Below, in pieces: positions 1 through 7,067 of a stretch of 47,362 nucleotides of DNA (position 1 is the first letter of the stretch; every line of letters starts with the position of its first letter). The notes beneath the pieces were generated by a model that saw nothing but the letters and a program-made list of their open reading frames with translations, did not search any database and was not told the DNA's origin. The DNA comes from KLAP211 sp964650085 (GTDB taxonomy: Bacteria; Patescibacteriota; Dojkabacteria; J137). The position numbers and the translations under genes were made by a program. The stretch is taken from NCBI GenBank assembly GCA_964650085.1, contig CAZYSE010000003.1, positions 1 through 47,362 of the forward strand. The letters run 5' to 3'.

Positions 1-253
1 CAATGAATACCTTGTTAATATTTTTATCACCTAATTGGATTGAGTTTTCATTAACGAATCTACTAACATAAGTTTCGTATGCACTTTTTGTAGGAGGTGT
101 TGATACTGGAGGAAATAGTAAATCAGATTGAGGAGTATCATTTTGTTGAATACTTGCTGTACGCACATACAAGCAAGTAATAGTTATTAATACTACAATA
201 GAGATTGAACCTAACTTTGCAACTTGTTTCAACTTTTCTCTGCTAAGTTTCAT
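1..253 (-). CDS. N-terminal part of a membrane-anchored or secreted protein (runs off window)
   Basis: An open frame starts at an ATG at 251-253 on the minus strand and stays open for 84 codons to the window edge, so the C-terminus is missing. It begins MKLSREKLKQVAKLG and continues with one hydrophobic segment at about residues 14-30 (SISIVVLITITCLYV). This is followed by a polar, Pro/Ser/Thr-rich stretch typical of an exported linker. No Shine-Dalgarno is obvious. I do not recognise the family. The membrane anchor is the only functional statement the visible part supports. Confidence 0.6.
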   Translation of the reverse strand, partial: MKLSREKLKQVAKLGSISIVVLITITCLYVRTASIQQNDTPQSDLLFPPVSTPPTKSAYETYVSRFVNENSIQLGDKNINKVFI

Positions 254-305
254 ATTAGTTAATGTTAGATCTTTCCAAGTCACTAGATTTGTTTTCTAAA
301 TACTA

Positions 306-631
306 TTATTCTATTCTAAGTTCCACTGTGGCAAGTGCCAAAGCATCAGGTAATTTTAGATTGATTTGTGATGATGTTATAGCGGAATAATAACCTAATG
401 CTCTATCTAAAATCATTATCTCATACAATTCAATTTGCAAATCGTTTTTCTTTAAATTTGAAACAGGATTACATAAGGCTAATTCGTGCCTAGGGGCTAC
501 TACATTTATAGGATCAACTTGAACACAGGAAAATGATTCGAGAACCTCAGCAATTGAAGTTTTTTCTTATTTAACCCTGAGTGATTTATTAAAAACTGTT
601 TTAGCTGTTGTTTTGTAAAGTCGACTGTCAT
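306..631 (-). pseudogene. YcaQ/AlkZ-like winged-helix fragment, frameshifted and truncated
   Basis: From the ATG at 629-631 the frame reads MTVDFTKQQLKQFLINHSGL, then runs out of frame at a six-T run on the plus strand (560-565). Adding one base there joins it to a second frame containing SIAEVLESFSCVQVDPINVV and APRHELAL. This matches the start of the YcaQ/AlkZ DNA glycosylase family, which has a V/IQxDPxNVV..H.L signature after a winged helix. That family is about 350-400 residues; here only about 105 remain before the stop at 306-308. The last residues (NLKLPDALALATVEL) resemble a PIN-domain C-terminus more than YcaQ, so the fragment may be composite. The frameshift may be real or a homopolymer error. 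The truncation argues for decay either way. Confidence 0.55.
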
Positions 632-643
632 TGAGTAAGTTTA
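624..643. repeat. 20-bp direct repeat, copy 1
   Basis: ACTGTCATTGAGTAAGTTTA is present here and again, identically and in the same orientation, at 2420-2439. This copy contains the start codon of the YcaQ-like fragment (read on the minus strand) and the stop codon of the coiled-coil gene. The two copies bracket about 1.78 kb with two genes. Confidence 0.9.
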
Positions 644-1933
644 GATTTTTTTCACACTATTGGCGGTTGTTTCTATGCTGGTCTGAACAGTTCTAACAAG
701 CAAATCAGTTAGGGCATCACTTTCCTGTATAGGATTCTTAGATAAATTTTCTGTGGGAGACGTAAATATTTGATTCATTGTCTTTTCCATAATCATAATG
801 TTCTCATCTCGTCCTTCCTCTTGTTTTGCGATTTTTTGCAATTCATCTCTATATGCAGGAATCGCAAGGGAAACCGCAGACTTAAAAGCATATTCCTCTT
901 GAAGTTTTCTATCATTACCAAATTGTCGAGAAAAAAACATCACACTGTAGATAACTGGGGCAGTTAAAAAAAGTTTGAAAATAAACCATCCATCAACATT
1001 TCCCGTAGAAAAATTAGAAGCAATCCAAATCCCAATACCAACTAACGTGAGTAAGGAAATTACTAATGCGATAGCCCATACAAAAATCCTAGTTTCTAAC
1101 TTATCCGCACGCACGCCGAAAGAATTAAATAAATTATTTGCAGTCGCTTTTAGTAGCAAATCACTAATCTTGGTTTGTAGCTCAATATGCTCTGTTACAA
1201 TCTTAGTTGAACCTTCAATAGTTCTTTCTAGCTGATTCTTTTTCCCCTCAATAATGCCGTGGAACTCTTCTATGCCGCCTTTTAGAGTATTTATATCTGA
1301 AGTAGCTTGATTGGATTTTATTAAGTTATTTTCAAACTCAACATTTTTTGTAGTCGCATTTTCTGCAATTAAACTTGTTGAATCTTTCAGAGCATTTATT
1401 GCAATCAAAGCAGTTTCCGAATCTTGTTTTATTTGTTTTATTTCATCAAGTTCTGTCTCAACTTGGTTTTTAGCCTCTAGCGCATCTTTTAATTTTATTT
1501 GAAGGTCTTCGTTTTGCTTAATTAAGTCATTAAGCTCTTTTAGTTTAGCTGCGTAACTTGGAAATTTATTAATTTGTGCTTCCAACCCAAGGACTTTTAC
1601 TTCGTCGCGAATTCGATCGACTTCTTGTATGAACGACGTAATTAAGTTTTCTCCGGAAGTAATTTTCGGAACTATGGTGATAATATTACTGAGATTGGAT
1701 ATTAGCTGATTTCTTCTACCTGCGCTAATGGTNNNNNNNNNNAGAATATTCTTCTGCATGGCTGAGATGAGCAAGTCAGCAATGTGCACAATATCACTGG
1801 TTGCATCGGATAATTCATATTCCTGAAAGCTAGTTTCCCAACCATTTGTCAATGCGACTGAACGGAGCGCTGTTAGGTCTAAAGCTTTTAATTGATTGAT
1901 AAGGTTTAGTATATTCTCTATTGTTGGCTTCAT
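641..1933 (-). CDS. coiled-coil protein with two transmembrane helices, interrupted by an assembly gap
   Basis: About 430 residues, read through ten N at 1733-1742, so frame continuity across the gap is assumed. The N-terminal third precedes a long heptad-rich coiled coil (about residues 100-265, many KLKE/LNDL-type repeats). Two hydrophobic segments follow (about 283-308 and 320-338, with a short exposed loop). The cytoplasmic-looking tail contains EEYAFKSAVSLAIPAYRDEL. I do not recognise a named family. The coiled-coil plus paired-helix plus charged-tail plan is seen in membrane-associated accessory proteins, but that assigns no role. It lies 19 bp downstream of the MerR-like gene on the same strand, and both sit between the 20-bp direct repeats. 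Confidence 0.7.
   Translation of the reverse strand: MKPTIENILNLINQLKALDLTALRSVALTNGWETSFQEYELSDATSDIVHIADLLISAMQKNIXXXXTISAGRRNQLISNLSNIITIVPKITSGENLITSFIQEVDRIRDEVKVLGLEAQINKFPSYAAKLKELNDLIKQNEDLQIKLKDALEAKNQVETELDEIKQIKQDSETALIAINALKDSTSLIAENATTKNVEFENNLIKSNQATSDINTLKGGIEEFHGIIEGKKNQLERTIEGSTKIVTEHIELQTKISDLLLKATANNLFNSFGVRADKLETRIFVWAIALVISLLTLVGIGIWIASNFSTGNVDGWFIFKLFLTAPVIYSVMFFSRQFGNDRKLQEEYAFKSAVSLAIPAYRDELQKIAKQEEGRDENIMIMEKTMNQIFTSPTENLSKNPIQESDALTDLLVRTVQTSIETTANSVKKI
1733..1742. other. assembly gap (10 N)
   Basis: Ten undetermined bases inside the coiled-coil gene. Ten N is a common placeholder for a scaffold join, so the true length and frame here are unknown and the gene may really be two contig ends. 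Confidence 0.99.
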
Positions 1934-1952
1934 CTATGTTATTTAATATTTA

Positions 1953-2381
1953 TTACTTTGCTTTATCATAAATTTCAGGGTCAACTTTTGCTACAAATCC
2001 CTTTGGAAGTAGTTTAAACTTTTCATGGATCTCCCAATACAACTTGTCCCATTTGGCTTTTGCATCAAAAGCCTTTTGCATATCCTCTACGTTATGTCCT
2101 GTTGGAGTGTAGTCAATACTCAAAGGTCTTGAAGAAATATATTTCTCAACCTCTTTAATAATTGCTTTAAGTTCTCGTAAGTGAAGTTTTTCTTCTCTTC
2201 TTAATTCGAACCAAATTACGTGCAAACGAATTTCATCTTCGTCATAATAGCGTGTTCTTGAAATCTGTTCTCTAAACGCTTTGAGCTTGTTATCATTATC
2301 CCATCGAATAAGCGTTCTTATACTAACTTTTAAAAGTTTTGCCGCTTCTGAAATTTTTATATATTTGCGTTGGCTACTCAT
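1953..2381 (-). CDS. MerR-type helix-turn-helix protein
   Basis: 142 residues from the ATG at 2379-2381; a longer TTG-start reading to 2420 adds an unlikely hydrophobic leader. Residues about 5-70 form a MerR/excisionase-like winged helix: YIKISEAAKLLKVSIRTLIR, then WDNDNKL and a wing with RYYDEDEI. The rest is charged and helical (EKLHLRELKAIIKEVEKYI) and ends in a basic/aromatic segment. No serine-recombinase domain follows, so it is not a full IS607 TnpA. A plausible role is a small DNA-binding regulator of its own two-gene segment. A TACAAT box lies about 10-15 bp upstream of the chosen ATG. It is divergent from the HAD operon across about 110 bp that contains direct-repeat copy 2. Confidence 0.8.
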   Translation of the reverse strand: MSSQRKYIKISEAAKLLKVSIRTLIRWDNDNKLKAFREQISRTRYYDEDEIRLHVIWFELRREEKLHLRELKAIIKEVEKYISSRPLSIDYTPTGHNVEDMQKAFDAKAKWDKLYWEIHEKFKLLPKGFVAKVDPEIYDKAK

Positions 2382-2419
2382 GATAACTTCATTGTACACC
2401 CTACAGACAATTAAGAGCA

Positions 2420-2439
2420 ACTGTCATTGAGTAAGTTTA
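2420..2439. repeat. 20-bp direct repeat, copy 2
   Basis: Identical to 624-643. It lies in the intergenic region between the MerR-like gene and the HAD gene. Read on the minus strand this copy also gives ATGACAG, but the frame closes after eight codons, so here it does not start a gene. Confidence 0.9.
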
Positions 2440-2489
2440 ACATCGTCAAAATCTATTCAATTCCCAAAAAAAGCAATATAATCAACTCT

Positions 2490-3092
2490 ATGAACTATAA
2501 AGCCGTACTAATAGATTTTGATGGCGTTATTTGCAACAGCAAGTATTTTCGTGAGGTCTATGCTGAAAAATTTGGTATGGATATTAACATTCTTACTCCA
2601 TTTTTTGACAACCTAAAAGAGACTGTCGTTATTGGAAAAGGTGACCTTAAAGATCAGTTAGCTGAAATCATAGATACTTGGGGTTGGAAAGGTACAGTAG
2701 ACGAACTTCTAGAATTTTGGCTAACAGAAGATCCAGATATCGATATTCGATTTATAGAAATTGCTCAAAAACTACAGGGCTTAGGTTTAAAGGTGTATCT
2801 AGCTACCGACCAGGAAAAGTACAGAGCGCAACACATTTGGGAAACGCGTGGGCTACAAAATTGGATGGATGGGAAATTTGTATCCTCCGAGATAGGCCAT
2901 CATAAAGATAGAACCAATTTTTTTCACCATGTAATAAAAACGCTAGATTGTAAACCTGATCAAATTTTATTCTTTGACGATTCAGAGAAGAAGGTCTTAT
3001 CTGCCAAAAGCGCAGGAGTTAAAGGATTTGTATTCAAAGACTTCGAACGGTTTGTGCACGACTTAAACAAAATTTTAAGTATAAATCTATGA
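2490..3092 (+). CDS. HAD-superfamily hydrolase (IA-like phosphatase)
   Basis: 200 residues from the ATG at 2490; an in-frame TTG at 2427 lies in the direct repeat and is less likely. The four HAD motifs are visible. Motif I is LIDFDGV with the DxD nucleophile pair near the N-terminus. Motif II is the Thr of YLATDQ, motif III is a Lys in SEIGHHKDR, and motif IV is FFDDSEKKV. A helical cap lies between motifs I and II. HAD-IA enzymes dephosphorylate small metabolites in the cytosol; the substrate cannot be read from sequence. It is first gene of a four-gene operon, and its TGA overlaps the next ATG (ATGA). Confidence 0.9.
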   Translation: MNYKAVLIDFDGVICNSKYFREVYAEKFGMDINILTPFFDNLKETVVIGKGDLKDQLAEIIDTWGWKGTVDELLEFWLTEDPDIDIRFIEIAQKLQGLGLKVYLATDQEKYRAQHIWETRGLQNWMDGKFVSSEIGHHKDRTNFFHHVIKTLDCKPDQILFFDDSEKKVLSAKSAGVKGFVFKDFERFVHDLNKILSINL

Positions 3093-3421
3093 ATCCGAAG
3101 TACTCTTATCCTAAACAAACATCATTTGAAGACGAAAGTAAGCCAGTTAAGCTTCTTGAACTGTTCAACAAAGTTTTTGACGCTCTTGAGGGTAAACCTG
3201 TACAATTTACTAATTCAATTGGATACATCACACATGTCCGATCTGGACACAGTGAACTAAACCCTGATGTTAAGATGTTGAGCTATTTTCGCGGAGGAAT
3301 CTTTTCCATAATTCTTTATAATCCAAAGGAGGAGATGATTGCGGGTAGGTGGCATTACAATCTCGAGATGCCAGCAATTCAAATACAATCTACTCTCGAG
3401 AATATTGCTGAACACTTATGA
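3089..3421 (+). CDS. small protein of unknown function
   Basis: 110 residues with no signal peptide or membrane segment. It has a mixed alpha/beta look: VKLLELFNKVFDAL helix, then a strand-rich core (QFTNSIGYITHVRSGHSE, GGIFSIILYN, AGRWHYNLEMP). Its ATGA start overlaps the upstream HAD gene, and its own TGA overlaps the next ATG, so it is translationally coupled on both sides. I do not recognise the family. Coupling suggests it works with the HAD and ASCH-like proteins, but nothing shows how. Confidence 0.75.
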   Translation: MNPKYSYPKQTSFEDESKPVKLLELFNKVFDALEGKPVQFTNSIGYITHVRSGHSELNPDVKMLSYFRGGIFSIILYNPKEEMIAGRWHYNLEMPAIQIQSTLENIAEHL

Positions 3422-3858
3422 ACCACCTTGCAGTTTACTCTAAAAAGAGAAATGAAGATTACATAGATAGATTACTAAATGGTGAGGTAACCCTAGATAT
3501 CAAATGGATGTATAACAAGGTCGCACCTTATCAAAAATTACACAAGGAGGACATAATCTACATCAAAGAATCTAGCGGACCCGTTGTGGGTAGAGTACAG
3601 GTTGATTTTTTTGACTACATAGAAGTAATTGATCCTGAACAAATCCATGATATTATGAAAACACATTTTGAAGAAATGGGATTTGAGGATGAAGCACAGT
3701 TGAAAAGATATGCGCAAAAAAAGTCTAATAAGAGATATGGAACACTTATAAAGTTCAAAAACCCTATTAGATTTAAACATTCAGTTAAAATCCAAAAGCT
3801 TGATAGGAGAGTTTGGATAGCTGATTATATTTTACCTATAGATTTACAAATACTTTAA
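3418..3858 (+). CDS. ASCH/PUA-like domain protein
   Basis: 146 residues. The N-terminal half resembles the ASCH/PUA-like beta-barrel: a RLLNGEVTLDIKW segment, then KEDIIYIKESSGPVVGRVQV, the layout in which a GDxVYLKxSGGPVVG-type loop lines a nucleic-acid or nucleotide pocket. A Lys/Arg-rich helix and strand follow (LKRYAQKKSNKRYGTLIKF) and then VWIADYILP. Such domains bind RNA or modified bases. The assignment is by pattern only and a plain unknown is possible. It is third in the operon, overlaps the previous gene by 4 nt, and is 1 bp from the next. Confidence 0.65.
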   Translation: MNHLAVYSKKRNEDYIDRLLNGEVTLDIKWMYNKVAPYQKLHKEDIIYIKESSGPVVGRVQVDFFDYIEVIDPEQIHDIMKTHFEEMGFEDEAQLKRYAQKKSNKRYGTLIKFKNPIRFKHSVKIQKLDRRVWIADYILPIDLQIL

Positions 3859-3859
3859 T

Positions 3860-4147
3860 ATGAACCAGAATCCACAAAGCGAGCTATGGATGAAATTATT
3901 ACCAGGTAATGGCGAAGGAGGACACATGTCTGGTTTATACTCGACTACTGACCAAATTATCGACCTGAGATGTAATAATAATGGCGGTTTCTGGATGCAG
4001 TATAAATACGGCCCGATATATTCAATCAGTGCAGAAGATTATCACAAGATAGCAAAAGCTCTAAAAACCAGAACGCCTGCAGACATTATAGAAAGTATGA
4101 TCTTGAAGATGGAACTAAACGAGGTAATGGTAAAAGAAGAAGCCTAA
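3860..4147 (+). CDS. small protein of unknown function
   Basis: 95 residues, soluble. It has a Gly/Asn-rich N-terminal half (LPGNGEGGHMSGLYST, RCNNNGGFWMQYKYG) and a helical C-terminal half (AEDYHKIAKALKTRTPADI). It is the last gene of the HAD operon, following by 1 bp. Its 3' end overlaps the 3' end of the convergent membrane-protein gene by 4 bp. I do not recognise it. Confidence 0.7.
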   Translation: MNQNPQSELWMKLLPGNGEGGHMSGLYSTTDQIIDLRCNNNGGFWMQYKYGPIYSISAEDYHKIAKALKTRTPADIIESMILKMELNEVMVKEEA

Positions 4148-4779
4148 TTGTCTTCCTCAAGTTCTTCAAATGCTTCCCCGATTCTTCTTCGGAACAGAAA
4201 GAGTATGCTTGCAGTTACGACAACAATCTCTAGACCTATAATAAAGTAGATCTCCACCTTACTTCGCACCACTGATTCGGTACAGTCTAATAATCTAGTA
4301 GATGACCCAAACTTACCTGCCGTACTTTGATATAGTGAATCCTGACTTTCAGCACTCAAAAAAATCCCTTCTTTTTCAAGAACAGAAGCTATGTCCACTG
4401 GTTGATTAAATTCCTCAACTAACTTGTCTAGAAGACTTCTTTTAGTTTGAGTTGCATCCCTACAATTTAACTCTACTTTGCTCTCTGGGTATTTATCTGA
4501 AATGATTAAGAAATCAAACACATATTCGTCTGTAGAAAACATAGAATAAGTTATTCCATTGACAATGTCGTCAGTTTTGAAGATTGAGCTAGGTGTTAAT
4601 GTAATGTCTACAAGATCACCTAAAGGGAAATCTAAAGTATAGTCACTTTGGCTTTCAATGGTTTGTTTGCCTACAGAAAGAAGTTGGATATTCTCAGAAT
4701 TGAAAAACAAAATACCTACGATTGATAATCCTAAGACTACCCAAACAAATGCTAATGTATCTAGATATTTCCCTTTCAT
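4144..4779 (-). CDS. membrane protein with two transmembrane helices and a large extracytoplasmic loop
   Basis: 211 residues. A hydrophobic helix lies at about 8-26 (TLAFVWVVLGLSIVGILFF) and another at about 175-196 (YFIIGLEIVVVTASILFLF). The latter is followed by RRR and an acidic tail (EELEEDN), so both ends are probably cytoplasmic and the roughly 150-residue middle is outside. The loop has two Cys (NCRDA, LLDCTES) that could pair. It is the last gene of the minus-strand envelope operon, 2 bp downstream of the Ig/C39 gene. Family not recognised; co-function with the surface protease is an inference from coupling. Confidence 0.75.
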   Translation of the reverse strand: MKGKYLDTLAFVWVVLGLSIVGILFFNSENIQLLSVGKQTIESQSDYTLDFPLGDLVDITLTPSSIFKTDDIVNGITYSMFSTDEYVFDFLIISDKYPESKVELNCRDATQTKRSLLDKLVEEFNQPVDIASVLEKEGIFLSAESQDSLYQSTAGKFGSSTRLLDCTESVVRSKVEIYFIIGLEIVVVTASILFLFRRRIGEAFEELEEDN

Positions 4780-4781
4780 TC

Positions 4782-7067
4782 TTAGTAGACTATTAACGCC
4801 ATTCTATTGGCAAATGACCAGTAGTAATCAAAAGTTCCAACATCGATCCAGAATGGTCCAAACCAAGGGTCATTTAAATAAAAACTTGTAGGTGCCTCTA
4901 CTGGTCCTGTAAAACCTGTTACTACTCCACCGTGCATTCCACTAAATGCATGAACATAAGTTCCATCGTCCGAGGTCCAAGAAATATTCGCTCCGCTACT
5001 AACACCATTGTATCTCCAAATTACAACAGGTCGACCTTGTTGCACTTCTCTAGCTAAATCAGAAACATTCCAGCCAACTCTAGGATCTGAAGATATTCCT
5101 CGTGCTGCGAAAATGTTTTGTATCGGTGGGTAATACACTCCATAGCCCCAGCTACCATCAGCGTTTCCAACGTATTCAGCATATGGATTTCCCGTCCATG
5201 AATCTGAAACTCTATTTGCATCGTATCCAATTTCTGCAATTAAACCTGTAGCATCTGCGGAGAAACCCTTGTATGCTAACACCATCTTTGCGGTGTAAAT
5301 GTTACAAGAGAAACTACCCGCAGGTTGATAGTAAATAGGCATTGTAAACACATAAACATTAGATCTGGTTGTAAAACTGAATGATTCTGTAGTAGCACTT
5401 GGTAATCCGTGAATGGATTTTATACCTGCAGCTATTTGCACCGTATAAACAGTATTAAACGCCATAGGTTGCAAAACTGCATAGACCATTGTGTTCCCTT
5501 CCCATCTAAATACTCCAGGAACTCCAGGAGTGACAGTCAGCTTACTTTGAGCATCAGCTGTATCTACTGGTTGGTCAAAAGTAATTTTAATATCTGCATA
5601 TTCACTTACATATGTAGAACCGTTTCTAGGTAAATGATCGATCATTCCTACCTTACCTACAGTTTTGAAGTCATAGATAATTTCTTTATCTGTTACACCA
5701 TCCATTTTGCTACGCATTCCACTTTCGAATTTGACTTTGTAAGGCGTATCTTTTGGAAGTGGAGCAACATTAACAAAATTTAGTGTTTTGTCATCGTCCC
5801 ATTTAAATTCTCCTTCGATTGCTGGCTCAATAGTAACTTTTTCCTCTACACTTTCTTTGTTCATTTCTTCAGAAAATACGATTTTGATCTTCTCATCGGA
5901 TCTCACGATGTTACCAGTAGGTGCAAATGTATCAATCAACGGCTCTTTAACAGTAGTAAATTTAAGATCTTTGACTTTAACAATATCGCTAGTTTCAACT
6001 ATTTCTTTCGTAGCAATGTTTACACGTTTTGGTTGGTAGAAGATTGTGACTGTGTACGCCTTACCTTGATCAAGTAATTCCTTTGGAGTAAGTTTCAAAA
6101 CTTTATCAGGAGTAAATTCTAATTCGAAATCTACAACAGGCACCGATTTGAAGCTCCACTCGACAAGATCACGACTTTCTCTATCTAGTTTTAAATAGAT
6201 GCTGTCTTCACGCTTTACATTATCTGCGTTGTTTTCAGGAAAAGTAGATTCAATCAAAGGTAGTGGGGGAGCTACGAACGCAAAACCGTATTCGTGCTGA
6301 GTAGGGTCAGTAAATTTTTTAATACCAGAAATGTATAGTACGTAACGCTGGTTTGGATATGAAGAAATATCAATAATAAACTTTCCTTTTCTTGTAAGAG
6401 CTTTATTTCCCAGATATGGTTCCCATTCCCAATAACCTTCAATTTCCGGAGTAATCGTAGGTTTAAGCGTTGAAACATCTACAGGAAGATTAAAGAACAC
6501 TTCTATTGGTTCATCATAATCAGGTAATGCTTGAGCATATTTTGGATAATGGCTCTGTAGTTCTGGGTGTCTAAATACATAAGATCCCAAGAATAATCCA
6601 ATGAAAGATAAAATCAAAATTACATTGAATAACGCAAACCTTTTCTTACTGAATCTCGATTCGTATAAACCAATAGTTATTTGAAACAGATTCCCAATCA
6701 CAAAAAGTCCAAGTATTACAAGCATCGCCCCTGCATAAATATTGAAGTCAACTTTACTTAAATAGTAAGTGATGTCCTCAGGTGCCGTTATATCCAAGTA
6801 CAACCAGCAAATTAGGTAGGCAGCAATTGACTGTACTCCAATTATTGCTAATATAATTTTGAGGGTTTGCTTGTTTATTCTAGAGTAGAATTTCTTCGGA
6901 AAATGAAGAATTCCTTGATGTGCTTTTAGAGCACCTTTTTCTGCTTTTGAAAATAGAAAAAATACTGGGTAAAAGGTTTTTGAAGCAACTTTCTTACCTT
7001 TTGATTTAAAAGGAGATGTTTTTACTTCCTTAACCGGATCTTTTTGGTTCTTTCCGTTAATCTCCAT
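4782..7067 (-). CDS. membrane-anchored multi-Ig-domain protein with C-terminal C39-like peptidase domain
   Basis: 761 residues. A basic N-terminus leads into three hydrophobic helices (about 68-90, 108-133, 143-163). Then come at least four repeated Ig-like segments of the SbsA/Big_5 type, each opening with a phrase like FNLPVD, ESTFPENN, DTFAPTGN or IDHLPRNGSTYV and carrying the FSEEMN/FDQPVD signature. The last about 186 residues fit a C39-like papain-fold peptidase: Gln581 and Cys588 in QPAGSFSCN, a His near 706-712 (VHAFSGMHGG) and NDPWFG as the Asn/Asp. This predicts a surface protease or bacteriocin-processing-like activity displayed on a stalk. The adjacent upstream gene overlaps by 11 bp. 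Active-site order is seen; substrate is unknown. Confidence 0.85.
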   Translation of the reverse strand: MEINGKNQKDPVKEVKTSPFKSKGKKVASKTFYPVFFLFSKAEKGALKAHQGILHFPKKFYSRINKQTLKIILAIIGVQSIAAYLICWLYLDITAPEDITYYLSKVDFNIYAGAMLVILGLFVIGNLFQITIGLYESRFSKKRFALFNVILILSFIGLFLGSYVFRHPELQSHYPKYAQALPDYDEPIEVFFNLPVDVSTLKPTITPEIEGYWEWEPYLGNKALTRKGKFIIDISSYPNQRYVLYISGIKKFTDPTQHEYGFAFVAPPLPLIESTFPENNADNVKREDSIYLKLDRESRDLVEWSFKSVPVVDFELEFTPDKVLKLTPKELLDQGKAYTVTIFYQPKRVNIATKEIVETSDIVKVKDLKFTTVKEPLIDTFAPTGNIVRSDEKIKIVFSEEMNKESVEEKVTIEPAIEGEFKWDDDKTLNFVNVAPLPKDTPYKVKFESGMRSKMDGVTDKEIIYDFKTVGKVGMIDHLPRNGSTYVSEYADIKITFDQPVDTADAQSKLTVTPGVPGVFRWEGNTMVYAVLQPMAFNTVYTVQIAAGIKSIHGLPSATTESFSFTTRSNVYVFTMPIYYQPAGSFSCNIYTAKMVLAYKGFSADATGLIAEIGYDANRVSDSWTGNPYAEYVGNADGSWGYGVYYPPIQNIFAARGISSDPRVGWNVSDLAREVQQGRPVVIWRYNGVSSGANISWTSDDGTYVHAFSGMHGGVVTGFTGPVEAPTSFYLNDPWFGPFWIDVGTFDYYWSFANRMALIVY

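Noticed and set aside
1953..2381. IS607-type transposase
   Set aside because: Only the MerR-like helix-turn-helix is present; no serine recombinase catalytic domain and no TnpB follow.
2427..2489. TTG-started N-terminal extension of the HAD protein
   Set aside because: The extension is encoded by the direct repeat and lacks HAD homology; motif I begins right after the ATG at 2490.
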